Assembly (NCBI GenBank): GCA_016792805.1
Contig: JAEUHX010000039.1
Coordinates: forward strand, 1-64,000
Origin: Planctomycetota bacterium
GTDB lineage: Bacteria; Planctomycetota; UBA1135; JACQFD01
Direction of reading: 5' to 3'
DNA: 64,000 nucleotides
This document shows, in pieces, positions 9,350 to 17,913 of this stretch (within the stretch, counting starts at the first letter, position 1; every line of letters starts with the position of its first letter). The notes below the pieces were generated by a model. It did no database searches and was not told the DNA's origin. It saw only the letters and a program-made list of their open reading frames with translations. A program made the position numbers and the translations under genes.

Positions 9350-10131
9350 ACATCCTGCGACCCGTGGTCACGATCGCCCAAGGCCTGGGCTACGAGCTCG
9401 AGCTGCTCGGCTCGGTGCTGGCGCGCCTGCACCACGTGCCGGCGCGCGCGCGGCTCGTGGCGGACCAGATCTACCAGAGCGCGCTCCAGACCGTGCACGT
9501 GGTGCTGGTCGTCGGCACGTTCATCGGGATGATCGTGGCGCTCCAGACCGGCATCGAGCTGGCGCGCATCGGGCAGCAGGACCAGATCGGCACGATCGTC
9601 TCCCTGTCCATGGCGCGCGAGATGGGCCCGTTCATCACGGCCACGATCCTGGCGGCCGCGGCCGGCAGCTCCATGGCGGCGGAGATCGGCACGATGTCGG
9701 TCAGCGACGAGCTGTCGGCGCTCGAGGTGCTGTCCGTCGATCGCGTGAAGCTGCTCATCCTGCCGCGCGTCGTGGCCTTGGCGATCGCCGCGCCGCTCCT
9801 GACGATCCTGTGCGACACGGTCGGGATCCTGGGCGGCGGCTTCGTGGCCCAGTCCCAGCTCAACGTCAGCTACCAGCTCTACCTGGACTCGGCGGTCGAG
9901 GCGCTGCGCGACCCCGGTCGCATCCTGCCGCTGCCCAAGGACGTCTACGGCGGACTCTTCAAGTCGTTCGTCTTCGGGGTGATCGTGGCCGTCATCGGTT
10001 GCGCGGCCGGCCTGCGGGCCTCGGGCGGCGCGCTGGGCGTGGGCCAGGCCACGCGCTCGGCCGTGCGCGACTCGATCATCGCGATCATCGTCACGAACTA
10101 CTTCATCACGTGGGCGCTGTACCAATCGTGA
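9346..10131 (+). CDS. mlaE: MlaE-family lipid ABC transporter permease
   Basis: This 261-residue inner-membrane protein is the permease of an MCE-type phospholipid transporter. It shows the MlaE/YrbE hydrophobic pattern, the conserved EIGTMSVSDELSALEVL coupling segment and a final membrane helix ending NYFITWALY. The ATG at 9346 overlaps the stop of the repeat lipoprotein by four bases. Its own stop overlaps the GTG of mlaF. It should pair with the MlaF ATPase and the MlaD substrate-binding hexamer encoded next. Confidence 0.94.
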   Translation: MNILRPVVTIAQGLGYELELLGSVLARLHHVPARARLVADQIYQSALQTVHVVLVVGTFIGMIVALQTGIELARIGQQDQIGTIVSLSMAREMGPFITATILAAAAGSSMAAEIGTMSVSDELSALEVLSVDRVKLLILPRVVALAIAAPLLTILCDTVGILGGGFVAQSQLNVSYQLYLDSAVEALRDPGRILPLPKDVYGGLFKSFVFGVIVAVIGCAAGLRASGGALGVGQATRSAVRDSIIAIIVTNYFITWALYQS

Positions 10132-10877
10132 GCCCGACCGCGGAAGCCGTCATCGAGCTCCGCGACGTGCGGAAGAGCTTCGGGGCCCAGAAGGTCCTGG
10201 ACGGGCTTTCCTTCCAGGTTCCGCGCGGCCGCTGCCTGGCGATCATGGGCCCCTCGGGCACGGGCAAGTCGGTCATCCTGCGCCACGTGATCGGGCTCTT
10301 GAAGGCCGACGCCGGCGTCGTGTCCGTCGAGGGCCGCGACGTGGCGCGCCTCTCGAAGCACGAGCTGTCCGACCTGCGCAAGCGCATGGGCTTCCTGTTC
10401 CAGGAGGGCGCGCTGATCAACTGGCTCACCGTGGGCGAGAACGTGGCGCTGCCGCTGCGCGAGAACACGCGCCTCCCCGACGCCGAGATCCGCCGCAAGG
10501 TCCAGGAGAAGCTGGAGCTGGTGCACATCCCGGACGCCTGGGACAAGCTGCCCGCGCAGATCTCGGGGGGCATGAAGAAGCGCGTGGGGCTCGCGCGCGC
10601 GCTGATCACCGACCCGGAGATCGTGCTCTACGACGAGCCCAATGCCGGGCTCGACCCCGAGATCTCGCAGTCGATCAACGACCTCCTGCGCGAGCTGCAC
10701 GAGCGCCTGCGCGTCACGGCCTTGCTCGTCGAGCACCGCGTGCGGTGCATCCGCACCGTGGCGGACGAGGTGCTGTTCCTCGAGAAGGGGCGCGTGCTCG
10801 TGCAGTTGCCGCCGCGCGAGTTCTTCGCCTCCGACCATCCGCGCCTCGTCCAGTTCCTGGGGAAGGACCCCGACTAG
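10128..10877 (+). CDS. mlaF: MlaF-family lipid ABC transporter ATPase
   Basis: This 249-residue ABC ATPase should power the MlaE permease. Walker A is GPSGTGKS (41-48), the signature is ISGGMKKR (145-152), and Walker B is IVLYDEP (165-171), followed by the NAGLDP segment typical of the MlaF/Ttg2A group. The GTG start at 10128 sits inside the mlaE stop codon (GTGA), which signals translational coupling. No odd residues are seen in the catalytic motifs. Confidence 0.95.
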   Translation: MSPTAEAVIELRDVRKSFGAQKVLDGLSFQVPRGRCLAIMGPSGTGKSVILRHVIGLLKADAGVVSVEGRDVARLSKHELSDLRKRMGFLFQEGALINWLTVGENVALPLRENTRLPDAEIRRKVQEKLELVHIPDAWDKLPAQISGGMKKRVGLARALITDPEIVLYDEPNAGLDPEISQSINDLLRELHERLRVTALLVEHRVRCIRTVADEVLFLEKGRVLVQLPPREFFASDHPRLVQFLGKDPD

Positions 10878-10889
10878 AGGGAATCCGAG

Positions 10890-12074
10890 ATGTCCAGCCA
10901 GCGCACCGTCCTCCTGGGGCTCTTCTTCCTCGTCACGCTGGGCGTGCTGGGCTACTACACGCTGTTCCTCACCGAGTTCACGCCCTTCCGCGAGCGCCCC
11001 GAGCTGTCGGCCTACTTCAAGGAGACGAACGGCCTGCGCGAGGGAGATTCCGTGCTGGTGGCCGGCATGCGCTGGGGCCGCGTCAAGCGCTTGACGTTCG
11101 ATCCCGACGCGCCGCAGGAGAAGCGCATCGTGCTGACGGCCTCGCTCTACGAGCCGCTGGTGCTGCGCGAGGGTGCCACGATCGAGATCCGCGACGCCAC
11201 GCTCTTGGGCGGCAAGAACCTGTGGATCGACCCCGGGCCGGCCGGCGCGCAGCGCATTCCCGCCGGGCGCGAGTTGTTCGGGGTGGTCGCCGGGGGCCTG
11301 CTCGATCGCGTGACCGGCCTGGTCAAGGACAGCGAGGCCAGCATCAGCCGCATCCTCGACAACATCGAGCAGGTCACCATCGACCTGCGCGAGGGCAAGG
11401 GCGCGCTGGGCCGCCTGCTCGGCGACGCCGCGCTGGCCGACGAGGTCGAGGAGGCCGTGCGCGCCGCCGCGCGCGCCCTGGAGGACGCCCGCGCGATCAC
11501 GGCCGACGCGCGCGCCGGCCGGGGCACGGTCGGCAGGCTCCTGACCGACGACGCTCTGTTCACGGACCTGTCGGCGGCGGCGCGCAAGCTCTCGGAGCTG
11601 CTCGACGAGGCCACGCGCCTCGCGACCGAGGCGCGCACGGGCGACGGCGCGCTGGGACGGCTGGTCTCCGATCCCTCGCTGGCCGCCGAGATCGCCTCCG
11701 CGGCCGCCAGCGTGGCCTCGATCACGCGCAAGATCGACGAGGGCCGCGGCCTGGCCGGCACGTTGATCAACGACGACGCGCTGGCCGCGGACGTGCGCGA
11801 GACGATGGCCAGCGTGGCGCGCGGCGAGGGCACGATCGGCGCCCTGATCGTGCGGCCCGAGGTCTACGAGAACTTCCGCGCGATCACGGACGACGTGGCG
11901 TTCATGACCAGCACGCTGCGCAGCGGCCAGGGCAGCCTGGGCCGCCTGGTCATGGAGGACGAGATCTACCAGCAACTCAAGCTGGCACTGCAGATCGTGT
12001 CGCGCAGCCTCGAGGAGTACCGCGAGGCGGCGCCGATCACGACCTTCACGAGCGTGTTCTTCAGCGCGTTCTGA
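10890..12074 (+). CDS. mlaD: MlaD-type MCE-domain protein with C-terminal repeats
   Basis: This 394-residue protein has one N-terminal membrane helix (about 7-27) and then an MCE domain (about 40-140) containing the TLLGGKNLWIDPG segment. The MCE ring binds lipid in the periplasm. The remaining 250 residues hold about six repeats built on G-x-L-G-R-L-x-x-D-x-x-L (KGALGRLLGDAAL, RGTVGRLLTDDAL, DGALGRLVSDPSL and others) joined by Ala-rich helices. Proteobacterial MlaD is only about 180 residues, so this form may build a longer helical tube, as proposed for other long MCE proteins. The 3' end overlaps ribE, on the opposite strand, by 14 bases. Confidence 0.92.
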   Translation: MSSQRTVLLGLFFLVTLGVLGYYTLFLTEFTPFRERPELSAYFKETNGLREGDSVLVAGMRWGRVKRLTFDPDAPQEKRIVLTASLYEPLVLREGATIEIRDATLLGGKNLWIDPGPAGAQRIPAGRELFGVVAGGLLDRVTGLVKDSEASISRILDNIEQVTIDLREGKGALGRLLGDAALADEVEEAVRAAARALEDARAITADARAGRGTVGRLLTDDALFTDLSAAARKLSELLDEATRLATEARTGDGALGRLVSDPSLAAEIASAAASVASITRKIDEGRGLAGTLINDDALAADVRETMASVARGEGTIGALIVRPEVYENFRAITDDVAFMTSTLRSGQGSLGRLVMEDEIYQQLKLALQIVSRSLEEYREAAPITTFTSVFFSAF

Positions 12075-12711
12075 GGCCGCTCTCGGCCGCGAGCCCGCGC
12101 AGCACCCACTTGCCGATCAGGTCGCCCTCGACGTGGACCTCGTCGCCGGGCCGCGCCAAGCCCAGGCTGGTCCACTCCAGGGTCTTCTCGATCACGGCCA
12201 CGTCGAAGCGCGCGCCGTGGGGCTCGACCACGGTCAGGCTGACCCCATCGAGCGTCACGCTGCCCTTGTCGACCAGGTAGAGCGCGAGGTGTGGGTCGAC
12301 CTCGAAGCGCATCCGGCGTCCGCCGTCGTGCGTGTCGACGACCTCCAGGACCCGGCCCAGCCCATCGACGTGCCCGGCCACGAGGTGGCCGTCGAGCCGG
12401 TCCGAGAGGCGCAGCGCGCGCTCCAGGTTGACGACCCGCCCGGGCCGCGCGCGCCCGAACCAGGTCCGGGCCAGGGTCTCCGCGCTGAGGTCGAAGCACA
12501 GATGCGCGTCCGCGGCCCCCACCGGTGCCGCGGCGCCCGTGGTCGGATCGGCCCGGCCGACCAGGGTCAGGCAGGCCCCCGATACGGCCAGGCTGGCGCC
12601 GAGCGCCGCCTCCAGCCCCGCGGGCGGGGCCGCGAGGGCGAGCCGCAGGCCATTCCCGCGGGCCTCCAGGCTCCGGATCGGGGTGCGGGCCTCGATCAGA
12701 CCGGTGAACAC
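12061..12711 (-). CDS. ribE: Riboflavin synthase, alpha subunit
   Basis: This enzyme joins two 6,7-dimethyl-8-ribityllumazine molecules to make riboflavin. The 216-residue product has the two-domain duplicated fold: FTGLIE at the start, VSGACLTL, then GHVDG and SVTLDGVSLTVV in the second half. I prefer the GTG at 12711, which gives the canonical FTGLIE start; an ATG at 12756 would add 15 unusual residues. It is convergent with mlaD and divergent from trmD. No other riboflavin gene is nearby. Confidence 0.95.
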   Translation of the reverse strand: MFTGLIEARTPIRSLEARGNGLRLALAAPPAGLEAALGASLAVSGACLTLVGRADPTTGAAAPVGAADAHLCFDLSAETLARTWFGRARPGRVVNLERALRLSDRLDGHLVAGHVDGLGRVLEVVDTHDGGRRMRFEVDPHLALYLVDKGSVTLDGVSLTVVEPHGARFDVAVIEKTLEWTSLGLARPGDEVHVEGDLIGKWVLRGLAAESGLRTR

Positions 12712-12822
12712 GGGTCCTGGCTCCTCGACCCCCAGGCGCCGTCCGGCGCGGGACATCGCGCCTCACCGTTGACGCTAACCCGCGCCCTTCCTACGCTTTC
12801 GAGCCTTTTCGCACGAGCGATC

Positions 12823-13599
12823 GTGACGCTCTTTGCCATCCTGACCTTGTTCCCGGAAGCCGTCGAGGCCTACGCCTCCGAGGGCATCCTGCGCGTGGCG
12901 CAGGAGAAGGGCAAGGTCCGGATCGAAACCATCGACTTCCGCGACTTCACCCGGGACCGGCACCGGAGCGTCGACGACCGGCCCTTCGGCGGCGGCCCCG
13001 GCATGGTGCTGCGGCCCGAGCCGATCGCCGAGGCCGTCGAGTGGCTGGAGGCGCGCCACGGCCCGTTCCGGCGCATCGCGCTGTGCCCGGCCGGACGCCC
13101 GTTCCGCCAGGCCCACGCCGAGGAGCTGACCCGCGAGGAGCGGGTGCTCTTGCTCTGCGGCCGCTACGAGGGCTTCGACGCGCGCCTGATCGAGGCCCTC
13201 GGCTTCGAGGAGCTCTCGATCGGCGACTACGTGCTGGCGGGCGGCGAGCTGGCGGCCCTGGCGATCACCGAGGCCACCACGCGGCTCCTGCCCGGAGTGC
13301 TGGGTGACGAGCGCTCGGCGGCCCTGGACTCGTTCGCCGCCGGCGCCACCGAGCTGGACTGCGCGCACTACACCCGTCCGCGGGTGTGGCGCGGCCGCGA
13401 GGTGCCCCCCGTGCTGCTCTCCGGCGATCACGCCGCGATCGAGCGCTGGCGCCGCGCGAACGCGCGCGAACGCGCGCGGCTCAACCGCCCCGACCTCGCC
13501 CGGCCCGGCAACGAGCCGCCCGCGCCGCCGGCGCAGGGCGCCGGCCCCCGCGAGCCGGTCCGCCGCGACCCGGACCCGACCGCGCGGCGCGAGCCCTGA
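12823..13599 (+). CDS. trmD: tRNA (guanine-37-N1)-methyltransferase
   Basis: TrmD methylates G37 next to the anticodon using S-adenosylmethionine and prevents frameshifting. The 258-residue product shows the SPOUT trefoil-knot residues LLCGRYEGFDARL and SIGDYVLAGGELAAL, and the N-terminal FRDFTRDRHRSVDDRPFGGG pattern. A GTG at 12823 gives the usual MTLFAILTLFPE start. The C-terminal 35 residues are Pro/Arg-rich and lie beyond the usual end. It precedes rplS, the classical order in bacteria. Confidence 0.96.
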   Translation: MTLFAILTLFPEAVEAYASEGILRVAQEKGKVRIETIDFRDFTRDRHRSVDDRPFGGGPGMVLRPEPIAEAVEWLEARHGPFRRIALCPAGRPFRQAHAEELTREERVLLLCGRYEGFDARLIEALGFEELSIGDYVLAGGELAALAITEATTRLLPGVLGDERSAALDSFAAGATELDCAHYTRPRVWRGREVPPVLLSGDHAAIERWRRANARERARLNRPDLARPGNEPPAPPAQGAGPREPVRRDPDPTARREP

Positions 13600-13729
13600 C
13601 CGACGCGCCTCCCCCACCGAACACCCGCGCTGCGGCCCCGCCGCGCGGCGACCGAACCCCACCATCGCCTCCGGACGGAGGCCCCATCGACGTACGAGGC
13701 CGGCTCCGGGTCGGAGCCGCGAGACACCC

Positions 13730-14191
13730 ATGGATCTGATCGGAAAGCTCGAGGCTGAGAACGGGAAGCGCGCGCTGCCCCCGGTGCACATCGGCGACAC
13801 CGTCGAGGTGCACTACCTGATCCGCGAAGGCGACAAGGAGCGCGTCCAGCTCTTCATCGGCACGATCATCGCCGACCGGGGACGCGGCATCCGGCGCAAC
13901 ATCATCGTGCGCCGCATCGTGCAGGGCGAGGGTGTCGAGCGGACGTTCCCGCTCCACAGCCCGCGCGTGAAGGACGTCGTCGTGACGCGGCGCGGCGAGG
14001 TGCGCCGCGCGAAGCTCTACTTCCTGCGCGACCGCGTGGGCAAGCAGACGCGCCTCAAGGAGCTCCTCGGCGAGAAGGTCCGGCGCGAGCGCGAGTTCGA
14101 CAAGGCGATGCGCGCGGCCACCGCCGCCGAGGCGCCGGCGGAGCCGGCTGCGCCCGCTCCGAACGAGAAGAAGGTCACCGCGAAGGTCTGA
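13730..14191 (+). CDS. rplS: 50S ribosomal protein L19
   Basis: L19 lies at the 30S-50S interface. The 153-residue protein begins at the ATG at 13730 and carries the family core (PPVHIGDTVEVHYLI, IGTIIADRGRGIRRN, RGEVRRAKLYFLRDR). Usual length is about 115-120 residues; the additional C-terminal 35 residues are Ala/Glu/Pro-rich and probably disordered. It follows trmD, as in many bacteria, and precedes secDF. Confidence 0.97.
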   Translation: MDLIGKLEAENGKRALPPVHIGDTVEVHYLIREGDKERVQLFIGTIIADRGRGIRRNIIVRRIVQGEGVERTFPLHSPRVKDVVVTRRGEVRRAKLYFLRDRVGKQTRLKELLGEKVRREREFDKAMRAATAAEAPAEPAAPAPNEKKVTAKV

Positions 14192-14345
14192 TCCCGCGCG
14201 CCCGGCGGCCCGCGTGGCCGCAGGGCGCGTCCCACGCCGCGCGGACCGGGAACGGTCCGCGCGCGTGCTCCCGGGGGGCGCCGCCGCGGCGCACCGGCCC
14301 GGGGCGAATTCCCCCACCCGCCCGAACCGCCGCTCCCACGCTCCC

Positions 14346-17300
14346 ATGACGGAGAACCTCGGTCGCAAGACCACCCTGACCGTCGCCCTGCTGCTCGTCG
14401 CGCTGGCGTTCATCTTCGGGCCCCTGCTGCTCGGGAACAAGCCGTTCCGGCTGGGTCTCGACCTGCAGGGCGGCACGCGGCTCGTCTACCAGTTCGACTT
14501 CGAGGACGCCTTCAAGAAGGGCCTCATCAGCGAAGCGGAGTACTTCGAGCGCGAGGCGCTCCTCCAGCAGATGAAGTCGATCATCCACGAGCGCCTCGAC
14601 CCGCAGGGCGTGCGTGAGATCTCGATCCGCAGCCAGGGTTCGGACTCGCTCGTCATCGAGGTGCCGGGCGCCGCGGAGTTCAGCGCCGCCGTGCCGGGTG
14701 CCCCGCTCGCGGCACCGATCGCGGCCGACGCCACCGCGCTCGTGCTCGACGGGACGCAGCCCCAGGTCCTCAAGGCCTACTCGCTGAACGGCGGCACGGT
14801 GCAGATCGGGACCGAGAAGATCCTGTACGCGTCGCGCAACGGGACCACGCTGACCGGCCTCAAGCGCGGCCACGAGAGCACCCAGGCCGCGGCGCACGAA
14901 GCCGGCGCCCTGGTCGATCTCTTGTCCTCGGACGAGCTGCAGCGCGCGATCGAGAACGTCGGCGACATGCAGTTCTTCATCGCGGCCGGCCCCGAGGACG
15001 TGCGCGCGCTGGGCAGCGACCTGGAGGTCGAGCGCAAGCGCATGATGGAGTGGCGCGCGCAGCACCCCGACGACCCGATCGACGACTTCAACAACCTGGC
15101 ACCGGAACAGGGTGGGCCTCCCAAGGACCTGCGCTGGTATCCGATGATGATCAAGAGCCAGGAAGCCGAGATCCCCTACGGCCAGCGCGAGATGATCGCG
15201 CTGTACCTGCCGCGCCCGACCGACCCCTCGCTCTCGCGCGATTCGTGGATCTTCACCGGCGAGCACCTGAGCTCGGTGGGCATGTCGGTCGACCGGGACG
15301 GCTACCCGGCGGTCTCGTTCGAGATGGCTGCCGACAGGAAGATCGCCTTCGGCGACTTCACGCAGGCGCACCTGAACGACGGCATGGCGATCGTCCTCAA
15401 CGGCGAGATCGCCACGCTGGCCGAAATCCAGGACCGCCTGCCGGGCAGCGGCATCATCAACGGCGGGCGCGGCGGGTTCACGACCAAGGAAGTCCAGGAC
15501 CTGATCACCGTCCTGCGCTCGGGCTCCCTGCGGATGAAGCCCCAACTGCGCGACAAGTCGCGCGTCGGCGCCAGCTTGGGCGAGGACTACATCGCCTCCG
15601 GCACGGTCAGCGCCTTGATCTCCACGCTGGTCGTCGTGGTCTTCATGGTCTTCGTGTATCGGCGCCTGGGCCTGTTCTCGGTGCTGGGCCTGCTCGCGAA
15701 CCTGATCCTGCTCATGGGCGTCATGGCCTTCTGGGGCGCGACGCTGACCCTGCCCGGACTCGCGGGCATCGTGCTCACCGTCGGCATGGCCGTCGACGGC
15801 AACATCCTGATCTTCGAGCGCTTGCGGGAGGAGCTGGCGCGCGGGCTCAAGCTGCCGCAGGCCGCCAAGGCCGCGTTCGAGCGCGCGGCCGTGACGATCC
15901 TCGACTCGAACCTGACCACGCTGATCGCGGGCATGATCCTGTACTGGGCCGGCACCGGCCCGATCCGCGGCTTCGCGACGACCCTGTGCGTGGGCATCCT
16001 GACCACGCTGTTCACCGTGATCGTGGTGACCCAGGTGCTCATGTTCCGCGACATCCAACGCGGCGCGGAGCCCTACACGATGCGCGAGCTCGTGAAGGGC
16101 AAGGGCTACGACTTCATGGGCCTGATCCGGCCGGCGCTGATCGCCTCCGCGCTCTTGATCGGCTCGACGGTCGGACTCTTCGTCTACCTGCCGAACCAGG
16201 AGAAGCTCGGCATCGACTTCATGGGCGGCTACGCGCTGACCGTGCGCACGCAGGAGCCCCAGAGCATCGAGGCCATGCGTCAGAAGGTGGCTTCGATCCC
16301 GGGCGAGATCGGCCGCTCGGCCGAGGTGCGCGTGATCGCCGACAGCAAGGTCGGGGACAAGTACCGTGCCTTCCGCATCACGTCCAAGCTGGACGACCGC
16401 GCTGCTGCCGGCGCCGTGGACGCCGAGGCCGCGCGCGCCGCCGACGATGCGGCGCAGGCGGCCGAGACGGAGGTGCGGCGCGCGCTCGCGGACGTGCTCC
16501 AGCGCGGCCCGGTCGAGCTCAAGGTCGGAGCGGCGGCGGACGGTGCGTTGCCGGTCTCGGGCGAGGTCTACTTCGAGAGCGGCCACACCGAGGCGGACGT
16601 GCGCGCGGCGCTGACGGAAGCTGGCATCGAGAACGCCCAGGTCAGCGTCGACAAGGCACACAGGAGCGCCTTCCAGTTCACGGGTCGCACGGGGCTCTCG
16701 CGTTCACCCGCGGAGATCGAGAGCGCCATCCGCGAACGGTTCACGGCGCACAAGGACTCCGCGGGGGCGACCTACGAGCTGCTGTCGCCCATCCCCGAGT
16801 CGGCGGTGATCGGCGCCCAGGTCGGCGGCGAGCTGCGCGACAAGGCGATCCGCGCCCTGCTCCTGGCGACGTTCGCCACCGTGCTCTACCTGCGCTTCCG
16901 TTTCGCGGAGTGGAGCTATGGACTGGCGGTCGTCGCGGCGCTCGTGCACGACGTGCTCGTGACGCTGGGAGCCCTGGCGGTCGCGCGCCATTTCGACCTG
17001 GTGCAGGCCGAGCTCGATCTGACGATGATCGCCGCGTTCCTCACGATCATCGGCTACTCGCAGAACGACACGATCGTCATCTTCGACCGGATCCGGGAAA
17101 TCCTCCCGAAGTCGAAGAAGCCGCTGCGCGACGTGATCAACCAGGCCCTGAACGAGACCCTGGGGCGGACGATCCTGACCTCGTTGACCGTGCTGCTCAC
17201 GGTCGTCGTGCTGTTCCTGTTCAACGTCGGATCGCGCAACGTGATCGAGGGCTTCACGTTCGCCCTGATCGCAGGCGTGATCTCGGGCACCTACAGCACG

Positions 17301-17405
17301 ATGTACATCGCGGGCCCCACGCTCTTGTGGCTCGAGAACCGCCGGATGCGCCGCGAGGGCGGCGCCCCGGCCTCGACCGGCGTGCAACCCAAGCCGGCCA
17401 CCTGA
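14346..17405 (+). CDS. secDF: Fused SecD-SecF protein-export membrane protein
   Basis: SecD and SecF use the proton gradient to help the SecYEG channel complete export. Here both are one 1019-residue chain. The SecD half has TM1 (about 12-30), the motif FRLGLDLQGGTRLVY, a long periplasmic region and five more helices including VGMAVDGNILIFER. The SecF half starts near residue 595, with LGIDFMGGYALTV and TIIGYSQNDTIVIFDR. The periplasmic SecD domain holds an uncommon insert at about 110-195 (GTVQIGTEKILYASRNGTTL, then TGLKRGHEST). A second, coiled, Ala-rich insert lies in SecF. The ATG at 14346 is the first plausible start. Confidence 0.95.
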   Translation: MTENLGRKTTLTVALLLVALAFIFGPLLLGNKPFRLGLDLQGGTRLVYQFDFEDAFKKGLISEAEYFEREALLQQMKSIIHERLDPQGVREISIRSQGSDSLVIEVPGAAEFSAAVPGAPLAAPIAADATALVLDGTQPQVLKAYSLNGGTVQIGTEKILYASRNGTTLTGLKRGHESTQAAAHEAGALVDLLSSDELQRAIENVGDMQFFIAAGPEDVRALGSDLEVERKRMMEWRAQHPDDPIDDFNNLAPEQGGPPKDLRWYPMMIKSQEAEIPYGQREMIALYLPRPTDPSLSRDSWIFTGEHLSSVGMSVDRDGYPAVSFEMAADRKIAFGDFTQAHLNDGMAIVLNGEIATLAEIQDRLPGSGIINGGRGGFTTKEVQDLITVLRSGSLRMKPQLRDKSRVGASLGEDYIASGTVSALISTLVVVVFMVFVYRRLGLFSVLGLLANLILLMGVMAFWGATLTLPGLAGIVLTVGMAVDGNILIFERLREELARGLKLPQAAKAAFERAAVTILDSNLTTLIAGMILYWAGTGPIRGFATTLCVGILTTLFTVIVVTQVLMFRDIQRGAEPYTMRELVKGKGYDFMGLIRPALIASALLIGSTVGLFVYLPNQEKLGIDFMGGYALTVRTQEPQSIEAMRQKVASIPGEIGRSAEVRVIADSKVGDKYRAFRITSKLDDRAAAGAVDAEAARAADDAAQAAETEVRRALADVLQRGPVELKVGAAADGALPVSGEVYFESGHTEADVRAALTEAGIENAQVSVDKAHRSAFQFTGRTGLSRSPAEIESAIRERFTAHKDSAGATYELLSPIPESAVIGAQVGGELRDKAIRALLLATFATVLYLRFRFAEWSYGLAVVAALVHDVLVTLGALAVARHFDLVQAELDLTMIAAFLTIIGYSQNDTIVIFDRIREILPKSKKPLRDVINQALNETLGRTILTSLTVLLTVVVLFLFNVGSRNVIEGFTFALIAGVISGTYSTMYIAGPTLLWLENRRMRREGGAPASTGVQPKPAT

Positions 17406-17433
17406 GGCCGCACGGGACGGCGAGGAGTCGCGC

Positions 17434-17913
17434 GTGCGCGTCGCGATCTGGGTCGCCCTGCTCGTGGCAGCCTTCGTGCTCGCCTGGCAGATCCAGGAGC
17501 GCTGGGCCGAGGCGCGGCGAGCGGAACGCGACGCGGCCTACGGACGGGTCTCCTCCGGCGAGGGCAACCTGCCCGAGGGCTTCGGTCGGGTCATCGTGGG
17601 GGCGCCGAGCGGCGCCGATCCGATCGAGCGGCCGCGGCCCGCGCCGACGTCCGACGAGGAGCACGAGACCGAGGCCGGCGGCTCGACCGGCCGGGCAGCC
17701 CAGGGGCAGCCGGACGCGCGGCGCCTCCGGCGCCACGTCGTGCAGCGCGGTGACTCGCTCTCGGAGATCTGTGCCGCGGCCTACGGCACGTCGCGCAAGG
17801 CGGTGGTCGACGCCGTGGCGCGGGCCAATGCGCTGCCGAATCCGGGCGCGATCCGCGAAGGGCAGGAGCTGGTCCTGCCGCCGCTCGAGGAGCTCAGCTC
17901 CCCGCCGCGCTGA
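17434..17913 (+). CDS. Membrane-anchored LysM-domain protein
   Basis: The 159-residue product starts from a GTG and has one N-terminal membrane segment (VAIWVALLVAAFVLAWQI). A Pro/Glu-rich linker follows, then a C-terminal LysM domain (HVVQRGDSLSEICAAAYG through REGQELVLPP). LysM domains bind peptidoglycan or related glycans. The gene lies 28 bases after secDF and is probably co-transcribed with it. Its last 20 bases overlap the end of hflX on the other strand. The partner or enzyme it recruits is not evident. Confidence 0.85.
   Translation: MRVAIWVALLVAAFVLAWQIQERWAEARRAERDAAYGRVSSGEGNLPEGFGRVIVGAPSGADPIERPRPAPTSDEEHETEAGGSTGRAAQGQPDARRLRRHVVQRGDSLSEICAAAYGTSRKAVVDAVARANALPNPGAIREGQELVLPPLEELSSPPR

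Noticed and set aside
10098..11975. 625-codon minus-strand frame across mlaF and mlaD
   Set aside because: The plus strand carries intact MlaF and MlaD motifs. The antisense frame has no domain and no start context.
14175..16661. 828-codon minus-strand frame across secDF
   Set aside because: SecDF is unmistakable on the plus strand. The antisense product is a His/Arg/Asp-rich artefact.
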